From Bacillota bacterium (GTDB lineage: Bacteria; Bacillota; Clostridia; Lachnospirales; Lachnospiraceae), in the NCBI GenBank assembly GCA_023386315.1, contig JAEWJZ010000030.1, positions 1 to 64,000 on the forward strand: DNA of 64,000 nt, given 5' to 3'. The position numbers were made by a program, and so were the translations under genes. Of this stretch, positions 52,200 through 59,936 are shown in pieces; position 1 is the first letter of the stretch; each line of letters opens with the position of its first letter. Below the pieces are notes generated by a model. It did not search any database. It saw only the letters and a program-made list of their open reading frames with translations, and was not told the origin of the DNA.

Positions 52200-53162
52200 A
52201 TGAAATGGAAGAAATTTACTCTTACTACAACCACAGAGGCTGTTGATTTAGTCAGCAGCATGTTTGATGAAATTGGAATAGAAGGAATTGAAATAGAAGA
52301 CAACATTCCTCTTACTGAAGCGGAAACAAAGGGTATGTTTATTGATATTCTTCCGGAACTTCCGCCGGATGAAGGAATTGCAAGAGTCAGCTTTTATCTG
52401 GATCCTGACTCTGATACGGATATAGATGGAATGTTAAAAAAGGTGGAAGAGGGACTGGACGAGCTTTCCATGTTTACAGATTTAGGAGCCCGTACCATTG
52501 AGACCAGCGAGACAGAGGATAAAGACTGGATTAACAACTGGAAGCAGTATTTTAAACCATTTACAGTTGATGATATTTTAATTAAGCCTACCTGGGAGAC
52601 AATACCAAAAGAGCATAAAGACAAGCTTTTAATTGAGATCGATCCGGGAACTGCCTTTGGTACAGGCCAGCATGAGACCACTCAGCTTTGCATCCGCCAG
52701 CTGAAAAAGTATGTGACGCCTGATACTCTTGTTCTTGATGTGGGAACAGGAAGCGGAATTTTGGGAATCACAGCATTAAAGCTGGGAGCCAGGGAGGTTT
52801 TCGGAACAGATTTGGATGAAAATGCCATCGTTGCCGTAATGGAAAATATGGAGTCCAATCACATTGATCCCGCCAAATTTAAAGTTTTAAAAGGTAATAT
52901 CATTGATGATCAGAAAGTAAAAGAAGCTGCGGGCTTTGAAAAATATGATGTTGTAGTTGCAAACATACTGGCTGATGTAATTATCCCGTTGCAGAAAGAA
53001 GTCCCGGTTCATATGAAGAAGGGTGCTGTCTTTATTACCTCTGGTATCATTAATATGAAAGAAGAAGCGGTAAAGCAGGCGTTTGCTGCCAACGATGCCT
53101 TTGAACTTATGGAGATCACTTATCAGGGAGAGTGGGTTTCTGTGACCGTCAGAAAGAAATAA
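52200..53162 (+). CDS. prmA: Ribosomal protein L11 methyltransferase
   Basis: A 320-aa SAM-dependent methyltransferase that modifies ribosomal protein L11. The N-terminal substrate domain begins MKWKKFTLTTTTEAVDLVS. The methyltransferase domain has DPGTAFGTGQHETTQLC, motif I LDVGTGSGILGI and VVANILADVIIPL. It is followed by rsmE as in most Firmicutes. The start is ATG 52200. Confidence 0.96.
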   Translation: MKWKKFTLTTTTEAVDLVSSMFDEIGIEGIEIEDNIPLTEAETKGMFIDILPELPPDEGIARVSFYLDPDSDTDIDGMLKKVEEGLDELSMFTDLGARTIETSETEDKDWINNWKQYFKPFTVDDILIKPTWETIPKEHKDKLLIEIDPGTAFGTGQHETTQLCIRQLKKYVTPDTLVLDVGTGSGILGITALKLGAREVFGTDLDENAIVAVMENMESNHIDPAKFKVLKGNIIDDQKVKEAAGFEKYDVVVANILADVIIPLQKEVPVHMKKGAVFITSGIINMKEEAVKQAFAANDAFELMEITYQGEWVSVTVRKK

Positions 53163-53181
53163 AGAGGAGCGTAGGTAAAGA

Positions 53182-53922
53182 ATGTATCATTTTTTTGTGC
53201 AGCAGGATCAGATTGGAGATACCACGGTCCGGATCACAGGAACGGATGTGAACCATATAAAAAATGTCCTGCGTATGGGACCGGGAGAGAAAATCCTGCT
53301 TAGCAATGGAGTGGATAAAGATTATTTGTGTGAGATCCGGTCCATTTCATCTGATGAAGTTACGGCGGAGATATTGGAGATTCGGGAAGGCGGCTCAGAG
53401 CTGCCCGCGAAGCTTTACTTATTTCAGGGACTTCCCAAAAGCGATAAGATGGAACTGATTATACAAAAGGCGGTTGAACTGGGAGTCTATCAGATTATTC
53501 CGGTTGAAACAAAGCGTGCTGTGGTGAAGCTGGATAAAAAGAAAGAAGAATCAAAAATTAAACGCTGGACGGCTGTTTCAGAAAGTGCGGCCAAACAGTC
53601 CAAACGGCTTTTGATTCCGGACGTGACAGGTGTAAAGACTCTTCGGGAGGCGTTTGAATATGCAAAGGAATTTGACGTACTGTTACTTCCCTTTGAACAT
53701 GCAGAAGGCATGACGCAGACCAGGGAGATTTTTTCCCGCATAGAACCTGGGATGAAAGTCGGGATTTTTATCGGGCCGGAAGGCGGATTTGAAGACGGAG
53801 AAGTGGAACTTGGAGAAACATACGGCGCTAATACAATTACACTGGGTAAACGCATCTTACGGACGGAAACAGCGGGACTTTTTGTTCTCTCCGTACTTGC
53901 GTTTCAGTTGGAAAGCGTTTAG
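53182..53922 (+). CDS. rsmE: 16S rRNA (uracil(1498)-N(3))-methyltransferase
   Basis: A 246-aa SPOUT-class enzyme methylating U1498 of 16S rRNA. An N-terminal PUA-like domain (HIKNVLRMGPGEKILLSNG) is followed by the knotted domain (LIIQKAVELGVYQIIPVETKRAVV, IGPEGGFEDGEVEL, LGKRILRTETA). AGGAGCG lies before the ATG, 19 nt after prmA. Confidence 0.96.
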   Translation: MYHFFVQQDQIGDTTVRITGTDVNHIKNVLRMGPGEKILLSNGVDKDYLCEIRSISSDEVTAEILEIREGGSELPAKLYLFQGLPKSDKMELIIQKAVELGVYQIIPVETKRAVVKLDKKKEESKIKRWTAVSESAAKQSKRLLIPDVTGVKTLREAFEYAKEFDVLLLPFEHAEGMTQTREIFSRIEPGMKVGIFIGPEGGFEDGEVELGETYGANTITLGKRILRTETAGLFVLSVLAFQLESV

Positions 53923-53935
53923 GGAGAAGATATAA

Positions 53936-55090
53936 ATGGAAGCATATTTTGATAATTCGGCAACGACCAAAGTTCTGGAGCCGGTAAAAGAAATTGTAAT
54001 AAAAACGATGATGGAGGATTATGGAAATCCATCTTCCAAGCATAAAAAAGGACTGGATGCGGAACGGTATATCAAAGAAGCGGCTGAAACCATAGCAGGA
54101 ACTTTAAAGGTGGCTGCTAAGGAGATTGTATTTACATCCGGTGGTTCCGAGTCCAACAATATGGCTATTATTGCAACAGCTATGGCCAATAAACGGGCGG
54201 GAAACCATATTATCAGTACTGGAATTGAACACGCTTCCGTATACAATCCTCTTGCCTATCTGGAGGAGCAGGGATTTCGGGTAACCTATCTTTCTGTTGA
54301 CGGGCAGGGACATATTAACTTAGAAGAACTGGAGGAAGCAATCTGTCCCGAGACAATTCTGGTTTCCATTATGTATGTAAACAATGAAATCGGCGCCATT
54401 GAACCAGTGGAGGCCATTTCCAAAATTATAAAGAAGAAAAACCCAGATACTCTATTTCATGTAGATGCCATACAGGCTTATGGAAAGCTTTTGATCCGGC
54501 CTAAAAGCCAGGGAATTGATCTGCTTTCTGTTAGTGCTCATAAAATTCATGGCCCGAAAGGAATCGGTTTTTTATACATTGACAAGCGGGTCAGGATAAG
54601 ACCTATGATTTATGGCGGAGGCCAGCAAAGAGGAATGCGCTCCGGAACTGAGAATGTTCCCGGTATTGCCGGTTTATCTGCTGCTGCAAACTATATGTAT
54701 ACCAATCACAGGGAGAAAATCCGTGAAATCATAGAGCTTAAGGATTATATGATTGACAGATTGTCAGAAATAGAGGGAGTAACCATAAACAGCTTAAAAG
54801 GAGAATTGTCGGCACCCCAGATTGTCAGCGCCAGTTTTATGGGCATCCGCAGTGAAGTGCTCCTTCACGCGCTGGAAGAAAGAGAGATCTATGTATCTTC
54901 CGGGTCCGCCTGTTCCTCCAATCACCCGGCTGTCAGCGGAACCTTAAAAGGGATAGGCTTAAGACAAGAGCTTCTTGATTCCACCTTAAGATTCAGCTTC
55001 GGAATTTTTAATACAAGGGAAGAAGTGGACTACTGCATCGAAACCTTAAAGGAATTGTTACCTGTACTCAGACGGTATCAGAGAGGTTAG
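53936..55090 (+). CDS. Cysteine desulfurase (NifS/IscS family)
   Basis: A 384-aa PLP enzyme that takes sulfur from cysteine. It starts MEAYFDNSATTKVLEPV, has HVDAIQAYGKL, the PLP-binding Lys in SVSAHKIHGPKGIG, and the active Cys in YVSSGSACSSNHP. It is directly followed by thiI (28 nt). This pairing points to sulfur delivery for 4-thiouridine in tRNA, as with NifZ-ThiI of B. subtilis. Confidence 0.93.
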   Translation: MEAYFDNSATTKVLEPVKEIVIKTMMEDYGNPSSKHKKGLDAERYIKEAAETIAGTLKVAAKEIVFTSGGSESNNMAIIATAMANKRAGNHIISTGIEHASVYNPLAYLEEQGFRVTYLSVDGQGHINLEELEEAICPETILVSIMYVNNEIGAIEPVEAISKIIKKKNPDTLFHVDAIQAYGKLLIRPKSQGIDLLSVSAHKIHGPKGIGFLYIDKRVRIRPMIYGGGQQRGMRSGTENVPGIAGLSAAANYMYTNHREKIREIIELKDYMIDRLSEIEGVTINSLKGELSAPQIVSASFMGIRSEVLLHALEEREIYVSSGSACSSNHPAVSGTLKGIGLRQELLDSTLRFSFGIFNTREEVDYCIETLKELLPVLRRYQRG

Positions 55091-55118
55091 ATGGGTTTTT
55101 ACAAAGAAAGGACAACAG

Positions 55119-56297
55119 ATGCAATATCAATCATTTTTAATTAAATATGCAGAAATCGGTGTAAAGGGAAAAAACCGTTTCTTATTTGAGGATGCCCTTG
55201 TGGCACACATTCGTCACGCTTTAAAAAGACTGGATGGAGATTTTATCGTTTCAAAGGAATCCGGACGTATCTATGCTACTGCAGAATCAGAATATGATTT
55301 TGATGAAGTTGTTGAATCGCTGAGCCGGATATTCGGGATTGCAGCGATCTGCCCCATGGTTCAGGTAGAAGATAACGGTTATGATGATTTGAAGCAGCAG
55401 GTTTTATCTTATGTAGACCAGTATTATGAGGATAAGCATTTTACATTTAAAGTGAATGCAAGAAGAGGAAATAAACGATATCCCGTGAACTCAGAGCAGA
55501 TTAACCGGGATTTGGGGGAAGTGATTCTTCATACATTCCCGGAGACGAAGGTTGATGTTCATAAGCCGGAAGTTATGCTTCATGTAGAAGTCAGAAATAA
55601 AATTAATATATATTCCAGAATCATTCCAGGACCGGGAGGAATGCCGGTAGGAACCAACGGAAAAGCCATGCTTCTGTTATCAGGAGGTATTGACAGTCCG
55701 GTAGCCGGTTATATGATTGCCAAACGAGGGGTTAAAATTGATGCAGTTTATTTCCATGCTCCGCCATATACAAGCGAACGGGCTAAGGAAAAGGTAATTG
55801 ACCTTGCAAAGCTGGTATCAAGATATTCAGGACCTGTTCACCTTCATATTGTGAATTTTACTGACATTCAGCTTTATATTTATGATAAATGCCCTCACGA
55901 GGAGCTTACGATCATCATGAGACGGTATATGATGCGGATTGCCGAGCATCTGGCAGGAGAAGCTGGAGCCCAGGCGCTGATTACAGGAGAAAGTATCGGC
56001 CAGGTGGCTTCTCAGACCATGCAGTCACTGGCAGCCACTGACGCAGCCTGCACAATTCCCGTATTCCGCCCGGTGATTGGTTTTGATAAACAGGAGATTG
56101 TTGATGTATCAGAAAAAATCGGAACTTACGAGACCTCAGTGCTTCCTTTTGAAGACTGTTGTACCATCTTTGTTGCAAAACATCCCGTGACCAAACCGAG
56201 CATTAAGATGATTGAGCGGTCAGAGGAAAAACTGGAAGAAAAGATTGATGAGCTGGTTGAGACGGCCATTCGCACCGTAGAAAAAGTCTGGTGTTAA
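55119..56297 (+). CDS. thiI: tRNA 4-thiouridine synthase ThiI
   Basis: A 392-aa enzyme that adenylates U8 of tRNA and adds sulfur. It contains an N-terminal ferredoxin-like part, a THUMP domain (about residues 60-165) and a PP-loop ATPase domain (LLSGGIDSPVAGYM near 190, TGESIGQVASQTMQSL). The C-terminal rhodanese domain of E. coli ThiI is absent, as usual in Firmicutes. Sulfur presumably comes from the adjacent cysteine desulfurase. Confidence 0.96.
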   Translation: MQYQSFLIKYAEIGVKGKNRFLFEDALVAHIRHALKRLDGDFIVSKESGRIYATAESEYDFDEVVESLSRIFGIAAICPMVQVEDNGYDDLKQQVLSYVDQYYEDKHFTFKVNARRGNKRYPVNSEQINRDLGEVILHTFPETKVDVHKPEVMLHVEVRNKINIYSRIIPGPGGMPVGTNGKAMLLLSGGIDSPVAGYMIAKRGVKIDAVYFHAPPYTSERAKEKVIDLAKLVSRYSGPVHLHIVNFTDIQLYIYDKCPHEELTIIMRRYMMRIAEHLAGEAGAQALITGESIGQVASQTMQSLAATDAACTIPVFRPVIGFDKQEIVDVSEKIGTYETSVLPFEDCCTIFVAKHPVTKPSIKMIERSEEKLEEKIDELVETAIRTVEKVWC

Positions 56298-56305
56298 AGA
56301 AAAAA

Positions 56306-56344
56306 ATGGGGTCCGGCTCCTTTTTAAAAGGACGGATCCCATTT
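56306..56344. terminator. Bidirectional terminator between thiI and the HPr-like gene
   Basis: ATGGGGTCCG-CTCCTTTTTAAAAGGA-CGGATCCCAT, a long nearly perfect stem. On the minus strand it is followed by TTTTTTTCTTT, ending the HPr-like gene; on the plus strand the tail is TTTCTG. Confidence 0.82.
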
Positions 56345-56365
56345 CTGATATAGCTCTTAATCCAG

Positions 56366-56599
56366 TTAATCTACAATATATGGAGATAAAATGTTTAAGA
56401 TTTCATCGACAGCGCTTTCGGAATGAATGTTTAAATCAATGGGCTTGGATAAATCCAGGCTGAAAATACCCATAATAGATTTTGCATCAATCACATATCT
56501 GCCGGAAACAAGATCAAAGTCTGTATCAAATTTTGTCAGATCATTTACGAAAGATTTTACTTTGTCGATGGAATTTAAAGATATACGAACTGTTTTCAT
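56366..56599 (-). CDS. HPr-like protein lacking the phosphorylatable histidine
   Basis: A 77-aa protein with the fold pattern of HPr (DAKSIMGIFSLDLSKPIDL corresponds to the KS-motif helix and strand). The N-terminal active-site region, which in HPr reads GLHARPA, is here RISLNSIDKVKSFVNDL with no histidine or arginine. It cannot accept phosphate at His15. Such HPr-like proteins are common in Lachnospiraceae. Their job is unknown; a regulatory or structural role is possible. AAGGAGG precedes the ATG. Confidence 0.78.
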   Translation of the reverse strand: MKTVRISLNSIDKVKSFVNDLTKFDTDFDLVSGRYVIDAKSIMGIFSLDLSKPIDLNIHSESAVDEILNILSPYIVD

Positions 56600-56661
56600 G
56601 TGAAAAACCTCCTTGCGTGAGCTCTTTTATTAATCAGGGAACCGCCCCCTTTTTCACTTCA

Positions 56662-56690
56662 ATACTACTGATTTATTGTATAAAAGTCAA
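56662..56690 (-). promoter_or_regulatory. Promoter of the HPr-like gene
   Basis: On the minus strand, TTGACT (56690-56685), a 17-nt spacer and TAGTAT (56667-56662). Confidence 0.6.
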
Positions 56691-56749
56691 TGGTAATTTT
56701 ACATGAAAATACTGAAAATTTAAGCATTATTTAGATAGGAGAAAATAAA

Positions 56750-58069
56750 ATGAGAAAGGCAGCCCTGCATAACCTTGGATGCAAGGTAAATTCATATGAG
56801 ACAGAAGCGATGCAGCAGCTTTTGGAAAACGCAGGCTATGAGATTGTTCCGTTTGCAGAAGGAGCAGACGTTTATATTATCAATACCTGCTCTGTTACAA
56901 ACATTGCAGACCGGAAATCAAGACAGATGCTCCACCGGGCCAAGAAGATGAATCCCGGTGCAGTTGTTGTTGCAGCCGGCTGTTATGTCCAGGCAGCAGG
57001 TGAAGAGCTGAAAAAAGATGAAGCAGTGGATCTTGTGATAGGAAATAATAAGAAGACAGAGCTGGTTTCCATTCTGGAAGATTACTTTGCACAGAATAAA
57101 GTGACAGAGGAAGAAACGGTGATTGACATCAGCCATACCGCTGAATATGAGAACCTTTCCATCAGCCGGCTGGGCGATCACACAAGGGCATTTGTGAAGG
57201 TACAGGACGGCTGTAACCAGTTCTGCAGTTATTGTATCATTCCCTTCACCAGAGGCCGTGTCAGAAGCAGAAGACCCCAGGAAGTGGTAGAAGAGATCAA
57301 AAGGCTGGCAGCCCTTGGATATGAGGAAGCTGTTTTAACCGGAATCCATTTAAGCTCTTACGGTATGGATTTCCCGGTACAGGAGCGAATAGGCCTGCTG
57401 GATTTAATTATAAAAGTACATGAGATTCCACAAATCAGACGGATCCGCCTGGGTTCTCTGGAACCAAGGATTATAACGGAAGAATTTGCAGGTACTCTTG
57501 CGGGGCTGGAAAAGATCTGCCCTCATTTTCATTTGTCGTTGCAAAGCGGCTGTGATGCGACCTTAAAGCGCATGAACCGGAAATATACGACGAAAGAATA
57601 TTTAAAGGGCTGTGAGCTGCTCCGCAGTGCATTTAAGAATCCTGCGATTACAACCGATATCATAGTAGGGTTTCCAGGAGAAACCAAAGAAGAGTTTGAA
57701 ATAACCAGAGAGTATTTAAAAAATCTGCAGTTTTACGAAATGCATGTGTTTAAATATTCTGTCAGGAATGGAACCAGAGCTGCAGATATGCCGGACCAGA
57801 TACCGGAATCTGTGAAGGCGGAGCGAAGCAGTGAGCTTCTTATCCTGGAACAGGAGATGTCACTTTCCTACCGGAAATCTCATTTGGGAAGCCAGACGGA
57901 AGTGCTGATGGAAGAGGAATATGAGACGGATGGAAAGCGCTATATTATTGGTCATACGAAAGAATATATAAAAGCAGCAGTCCCTTTTGAAGAAGGCATA
58001 AAAGGCACGATGGTAAAGGGAACTTTATGGAAAATGCTGACAGATGATGTTATATTTTTAAAATGTTAA
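56750..58069 (+). CDS. mtaB: tRNA t6A37 methylthiotransferase MtaB
   Basis: A 439-aa radical SAM methylthiotransferase that turns t6A37 into ms2t6A in tRNA. The N-terminal UPF0004 domain has LGCKVNSYETEAM and NTCSVTN (three cluster cysteines). The radical SAM motif is CNQFCSYCIIPFTRGRVRSR. A C-terminal TRAM domain follows (SQTEVLMEEEYETDGKRYIIG). GGAGAA lies before the ATG. It belongs to the conserved prmA-rsmE-mtaB group, with other genes inserted between. Confidence 0.95.
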   Translation: MRKAALHNLGCKVNSYETEAMQQLLENAGYEIVPFAEGADVYIINTCSVTNIADRKSRQMLHRAKKMNPGAVVVAAGCYVQAAGEELKKDEAVDLVIGNNKKTELVSILEDYFAQNKVTEEETVIDISHTAEYENLSISRLGDHTRAFVKVQDGCNQFCSYCIIPFTRGRVRSRRPQEVVEEIKRLAALGYEEAVLTGIHLSSYGMDFPVQERIGLLDLIIKVHEIPQIRRIRLGSLEPRIITEEFAGTLAGLEKICPHFHLSLQSGCDATLKRMNRKYTTKEYLKGCELLRSAFKNPAITTDIIVGFPGETKEEFEITREYLKNLQFYEMHVFKYSVRNGTRAADMPDQIPESVKAERSSELLILEQEMSLSYRKSHLGSQTEVLMEEEYETDGKRYIIGHTKEYIKAAVPFEEGIKGTMVKGTLWKMLTDDVIFLKC

Positions 58070-58149
58070 GAGACAAAAATTATTTTTGTCTTGCCGAATC
58101 CATGATTATGGTTTAAAATAAAGGAGAACAGTTAAAGGACGTGAGAAAC

Positions 58150-58410
58150 ATGGGCGATATTCATAATACACAATTTTTTAAAGCAGTCCAGGAAAATAAG
58201 CTGGACGTAAGTCAGGTACTGGAACAGGTTTATATTGCCCTCACAGAAAAAGGCTATAATCCGGTTAACCAGATTGTGGGGTATATTATGTCAGGTGATC
58301 CTACCTATATCACCAGCCATAAGAATGCCAGAAGTCTGATCATGAAAGTGGAGCGGGACGAGATTCTGGAAGAACTGATGCGGGTATATATTGATACGAT
58401 GTTAAAGTAA
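58150..58410 (+). CDS. ireB: IreB family regulatory phosphoprotein
   Basis: An 86-aa protein with the family sequence VLEQVYIALTEKGYNPVNQI, then VGYIMSGDPTYITSHKNARS, ending ELMRVYIDTML. In Enterococcus IreB is phosphorylated by the Ser/Thr kinase IreK and affects cephalosporin resistance. It precedes ruvX and the DUF1292 gene, as yrzL-yrrK-yrzB in B. subtilis. ATG 58150 is preferred; GTG 58141 is possible. Confidence 0.92.
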   Translation: MGDIHNTQFFKAVQENKLDVSQVLEQVYIALTEKGYNPVNQIVGYIMSGDPTYITSHKNARSLIMKVERDEILEELMRVYIDTMLK

Positions 58411-58473
58411 TGACGCCGTTTGACGTCAGTCGGGCAGGTTTCAACTCTATAAGACCTTTGCAATGCGTTACAG

Positions 58474-58520
58474 CTGTCAGATGAAGTGGAAAGAGGCGGA
58501 GTCTGACAGTTAGTTTTTTA
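58474..58520 (+). terminator. Terminator after ireB
   Basis: CTGTCAGA (58474-58481) and TCTGACAG (58502-58509) with a 20-nt loop, followed by TTAGTTTTTT. It should separate ireB from ruvX. Confidence 0.7.
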
Positions 58521-58564
58521 TCTAGTTGGCTGCGAACCAGCTTTGTTTTGTTGCACATTTTTTT

Positions 58565-58712
58565 CTGCGGACATACCTTTATGTCCAAAAAGCGTGGACA
58601 GGAAAGAGGAGCGTCCTGCGGACATACCTTTATGTCAAAAAAAGCATGGACAGGAAAGAGGAGCGTCCTGCGGACATACCTTTATGTCCAAAAAGCATGG
58701 ACAGGAAAGAGG
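58565..58712 (+). repeat. Three tandem 51/52-bp repeats before ruvX
   Basis: Units start at 58565, 58616 and 58668; unit 2 has one extra A, and unit 3 stops at the ruvX ribosome site. Each unit contains a perfect GGACATA-CCTT-TATGTCC hairpin (one base changed in unit 2). The first and third also contain an overlapping TGTCCA or GTCC arm able to pair with TGGACA, so the two hairpins compete. Each unit also carries GGAAAGAGG, a ribosome-site-like sequence; the last copy is the real one for ruvX. The 58411-58564 stretch holds only the ireB terminator. Confidence 0.85.
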
Positions 58713-58716
58713 TAAT

Positions 58717-59157
58717 ATGAGGATCATGGGACTTGATTACGGTTCTAAAACTGTGGGAGTTGCAGTTTCCGACTTACTGGGTATAACTGCCCAGGGTGTG
58801 GAGACAATTACGAGAGAAGAAGAAAATAAACTGAGAAGAACCTGTGCCCGGATCGAAGAACTGATTCAGGAATATGAGATTGAAACAATTGTTTTGGGTT
58901 ATCCTAAGAATATGAATAATACGGCTGGGGACAGAGCAAAAAAGACAGAAGAATTTAAGGAAATGCTTACCCGCCGGACAGGGCTTCCTGTAATTTTGTG
59001 GGATGAGAGACTGACTACGGCCGCTTCTGAGAGAATTTTAATGGAAAGCGGTGTGAGACGGGAAAACCGGAAAGCAGTGATTGACAAGGTGGCAGCAGGT
59101 TTGATTCTGCAGGGATATTTAGACAGCTTAAAACGGGAGACAGGCAATGAACAGTGA
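58717..59157 (+). CDS. ruvX: Holliday junction resolvase RuvX/YqgF family
   Basis: A 146-aa RNase H-fold nuclease: [19 protein letters not shown] with the first catalytic Asp, [21 protein letters not shown] and [14 protein letters not shown]. Known as a putative Holliday junction resolvase, with evidence also for a role in pre-16S rRNA 5' processing. ATG 58717 follows GAAAGAGG from the last repeat unit. The longer open frame through the repeats is not taken as coding. It overlaps the next gene by 11 nt. Confidence 0.94.
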   Translation: MRIMGLDYGSKTVGVAVSDLLGITAQGVETITREEENKLRRTCARIEELIQEYEIETIVLGYPKNMNNTAGDRAKKTEEFKEMLTRRTGLPVILWDERLTTAASERILMESGVRRENRKAVIDKVAAGLILQGYLDSLKRETGNEQ

Positions 59158-59428
59158 AGAAAAGAAAATTACCCTGACCAATGACGAAGGGGAAGAAATT
59201 ATTTTTTATGTTCTGGAAGAAACCAGAATTAATGGTATGAATTATCTGCTGGTAACTGATTGTGCAGATGAGGATGAAGAAGGAGAATGTTACATCTTAA
59301 AAGACTTGTCAAAGCAGAATGAAGAAGAAGCCTTGTATGAGTTTGTTGAGGATGATAACGAGATAGATTATTTATTTAAAATATTTTCCGAACTGCTTGA
59401 CGGAGCGGATGTAGATATTGAAAAATGA
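59147..59428 (+). CDS. DUF1292 domain protein (YrzB-like)
   Basis: A 93-aa very acidic protein: [64 protein letters not shown]. It matches DUF1292, a conserved Firmicute family of unknown function encoded next to ruvX. The 11-nt overlap with ruvX suggests coupled translation. Confidence 0.9.
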   Translation: MNSEEKKITLTNDEGEEIIFYVLEETRINGMNYLLVTDCADEDEEGECYILKDLSKQNEEEALYEFVEDDNEIDYLFKIFSELLDGADVDIEK

Positions 59429-59453
59429 TGGTAAGTGATTGAGGGACTGTTGT

Positions 59454-59918
59454 ATGGAACAGGAAGTTTTTAAAGATATGCTTCGAAAAAAAGGACTCAA
59501 GGTGACCAATCAGCGCATGCTGGTACTGGAACTCATGGCTGAGCGTCCGGGAGAACATCTGACTGCAGAGGAGATCTATGATCTGGCCAGACAGAGCTGT
59601 CCGGAGATAGGACTTGCCACGATTTACAGGACTGTACAGGTGCTGGTGGATTTATCAGTGATAGATAAGGTCAGCTTTGACGATGGATTCGCCCGCTATG
59701 AACTGGGGGGCTTTAATCGTGAGTCCGGACACCACCACCATCATGCCATTTGCAGCCGATGCCAAAAAGTATTTTCCTTTAAAGGCGACCTTTTAGATAC
59801 TCTGGAACAGGCACTTCTTGATACAGAGGGGTTTATGGTAACAGATCATGAAGTGAAACTTCACGGGTACTGCAGGGAATGCCGGGAGAAAATGGAAGAA
59901 GATCAGGACGGGAAATAA
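59454..59918 (+). CDS. Fur family transcriptional regulator
   Basis: A 154-aa metal-responsive regulator. The N-terminal winged helix (GLKVTNQRMLVLELMAERPGEHLTAEEIYD, IGLATIYRTVQVL) is followed by the C-terminal metal domain with GHHHHHAICSRC and the second CRECRE pair, forming a structural zinc site. Fur, Zur and PerR cannot be told apart safely from the sequence alone. The start at 59454 follows TGAGGGA. It lies between the DUF1292 gene and rnj. Confidence 0.92.
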   Translation: MEQEVFKDMLRKKGLKVTNQRMLVLELMAERPGEHLTAEEIYDLARQSCPEIGLATIYRTVQVLVDLSVIDKVSFDDGFARYELGGFNRESGHHHHHAICSRCQKVFSFKGDLLDTLEQALLDTEGFMVTDHEVKLHGYCRECREKMEEDQDGK

Positions 59919-59936
59919 TAAAACGGAGGTAAAAGA

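Noticed and set aside
58070..58149. Short A/T hairpin after mtaB as a terminator
   Set aside because: The AGACAAAAA/TTTTTGTCT stem has almost no GC and no separate T-run, so it is too weak to call.
58565..58712. CRISPR array
   Set aside because: The units are contiguous without spacers, only three copies exist, and no cas gene is near.
58543..58716. N-terminal extension of RuvX through the tandem repeats
   Set aside because: RuvX homologues start at MRIMGLDYG. The repeats differ by one base in length, so the frame is not kept between units, and the ribosome site lies in the last unit.
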